Source: Lachnospiraceae bacterium (GTDB lineage: Bacteria > Bacillota > Clostridia > Lachnospirales > Lachnospiraceae). Taken from it: DNA of 5,787 nucleotides. A program made the position numbers and the translations under genes. The notes beneath the pieces are model-generated. The model did no database searches. It saw only the letters and a list, made by a program, of their open reading frames with translations, and had not been told where the DNA came from. Where the stretch lies: contig JAAUZS010000051.1 in assembly GCA_014804495.1 (NCBI GenBank), forward strand, positions 30,580-36,366, written 5' to 3'. Below, piece after piece: positions 4,794-5,787 of this stretch (position 1 is the first letter of the stretch; every line of letters starts with the position of its first letter).

Positions 4794-5762
4794 TTATTTT
4801 GCTTGTTGAAGTAATTCGGTTTGTGCATCATTTATCAAAGAAAGCAACATTTCCTTATATTTTTCAACGATTTCATTTTCCACTTTATAACCATTTAACC
4901 ATACCGCCATTTCCTCATCATTTGTATAAATATCTAAATCAACACGAAAAACACCGTCCCCGGACTCAATTCTTAATAAAATGCAGTCGTATCCCTCTTC
5001 GCTTGTATTAATAGTTTGCTTTTTATCGGAAACATCATCCAAAACCTCATGCGTCAATTGCATCAGTTCATACTGTTTCTCATCTATATTCAAGACGGAT
5101 TTTACCCACTGATTCCTTAATCCCATATTTTCGGGCGCGGATTTCCAACATGTACTTAAGGAAAGGTCTGAAGTTACATAATACTCCAAAACCGCATCAT
5201 AATCGGCTTTATCTACAAACGTCCTTGAATAATACACGCCTCCGACGAAGGTCTCAACCCAGACATAATATATATCATATCCACTGTCATTAGTAATCTG
5301 ATAAATGGAATAATAATCATTATAGGAGCCATCCATTACCAAAGTTCCGATTTTCTCTAAGTTTTTATTCTTACCGCTCAGACGGTAATTTTCTGAATTT
5401 ATAAGAATGCTCACCGGAACTAAACTTTTCCCGTCATAATCAAACCCGCTCTTCCACGTCTCTTTTTGCGCATAAACCTTATCTTCAATAGCTTCGAATT
5501 CCTCTTTTTCTTTTACTTTCTGCCTTTGTGCGCCAATGGTTATCGCTATGACAGAAATGCCTAACGGAATCTGAAAAACAATACTGATTACCAAAAGAAC
5601 CGTCGCTATTATTTTTCTGTTTTTATTCTTTCCAGACTGTTGCGTTTTCTTCTTTCTTAAAAACAAAATTATGGATATTACAAAAAGAATGAATCCTATA
5701 AATGATGAGCCCAAAATTATAAATAACAAAAAATTTAATAATAAAATACTTATTCCTGCCAT
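4794..5762 (-). CDS. Unrecognised membrane protein with two N-terminal helices and a large soluble domain
   Basis: 322 residues. A long hydrophobic stretch at 5-35 and a second at 51-77 flank a very basic loop (RKKK, KNKNRK; 36-50). By the positive-inside rule the loop is cytoplasmic, which would place the C-terminal 240 residues outside, although a second basic patch (80-88) makes this unsure. The soluble part is rich in Tyr, Asp and Glu (e.g. GSYNDYYSIYQITNDSGYDIYYVWVE, broken here: GSYNDYY at 145-151 and YDIYYVWVE at 162-170) and ends in a helical stretch (295-322). I recognise no catalytic motif or family. Start: AAGGAAG lies 9 nt before ATG 5762. Composition is markedly more AT-rich than the DUF1653 and nucleotidase genes, which might indicate separate ancestry. 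No convincing terminator follows the stop. The promoter lies outside the window. Confidence 0.7.
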   Translation of the reverse strand: MAGISILLLNFLLFIILGSSFIGFILFVISIILFLRKKKTQQSGKNKNRKIIATVLLVISIVFQIPLGISVIAITIGAQRQKVKEKEEFEAIEDKVYAQKETWKSGFDYDGKSLVPVSILINSENYRLSGKNKNLEKIGTLVMDGSYNDYYSIYQITNDSGYDIYYVWVETFVGGVYYSRTFVDKADYDAVLEYYVTSDLSLSTCWKSAPENMGLRNQWVKSVLNIDEKQYELMQLTHEVLDDVSDKKQTINTSEEGYDCILLRIESGDGVFRVDLDIYTNDEEMAVWLNGYKVENEIVEKYKEMLLSLINDAQTELLQQAK

Positions 5763-5787
5763 TATTTCTTTCTTCCTTTTTTATATT

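Noticed and set aside
4799..5011. Plus-strand open frame inside the membrane protein gene
   Set aside because: Antisense to a 322-residue gene with a good start; no initiation signals or protein features.

Overview
The window reads as a chromosomal segment of a low-to-moderate GC Firmicute, most likely a Lachnospiraceae-type clostridium. This rests on AGGAGG-type ribosome binding sites, sigma-A style promoters, a LexA operator of the GAAC-N4-GTTC (Gram-positive) type, and protein styles I associate with that family: a DUF1653 protein with an extra C-terminal domain, a cN-I-like 5'-nucleotidase and a short PAP2 protein with a WPNGQ-type first motif. Taxonomy is inferred from style, not from a database search. 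There are no rRNA, tRNA, CRISPR or insertion sequence features.

Layout. Plus strand: the C-terminal two thirds of a diacylglycerol/lipid kinase (1-596), then a PAP2-family membrane phosphatase (682-1359). The PAP2 gene has its own extended -10 promoter, which starts inside the kinase stop codon and is followed by a perfect 6-bp inverted repeat at the predicted transcription start. A strong hairpin terminator overlaps the PAP2 stop codon and probably also serves the convergent minus-strand genes.

Minus strand, in order of transcription: an unrecognised membrane protein (5762-4794, AT-rich); a small protein with an N-terminal signal/anchor helix (4631-4257); a DUF1653 protein with a repeat-bearing linker and an extra C-terminal domain (4128-3511); a cytosolic-type 5'-nucleotidase (3407-2487); and a family 2 glycosyltransferase (2431-1406). 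The last three may form a transcription unit starting from a good promoter at 4189-4217. Gaps of 103 and 55 bp separate them, and I see no terminator in either.

The most notable signal is in 4653-4701. The small anchored protein has a near-consensus promoter (TTGCAT, 17 bp, TATTAT) carrying two LexA-like (SOS) boxes. One is perfect in its core and lies over the start site. The other lies between the -35 and -10 elements. This predicts a DNA-damage-induced, single-pass, extracytoplasmic small protein. That general architecture is shared by SOS cell-division inhibitors such as YneA and SosA, but this protein has no LysM domain and a different-looking globular part, so it may be an undescribed SOS effector. 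Other points of interest are a two-codon Met-Ile-stop minigene directly before the glycosyltransferase and a 15-bp tandem repeat in the DUF1653 linker.
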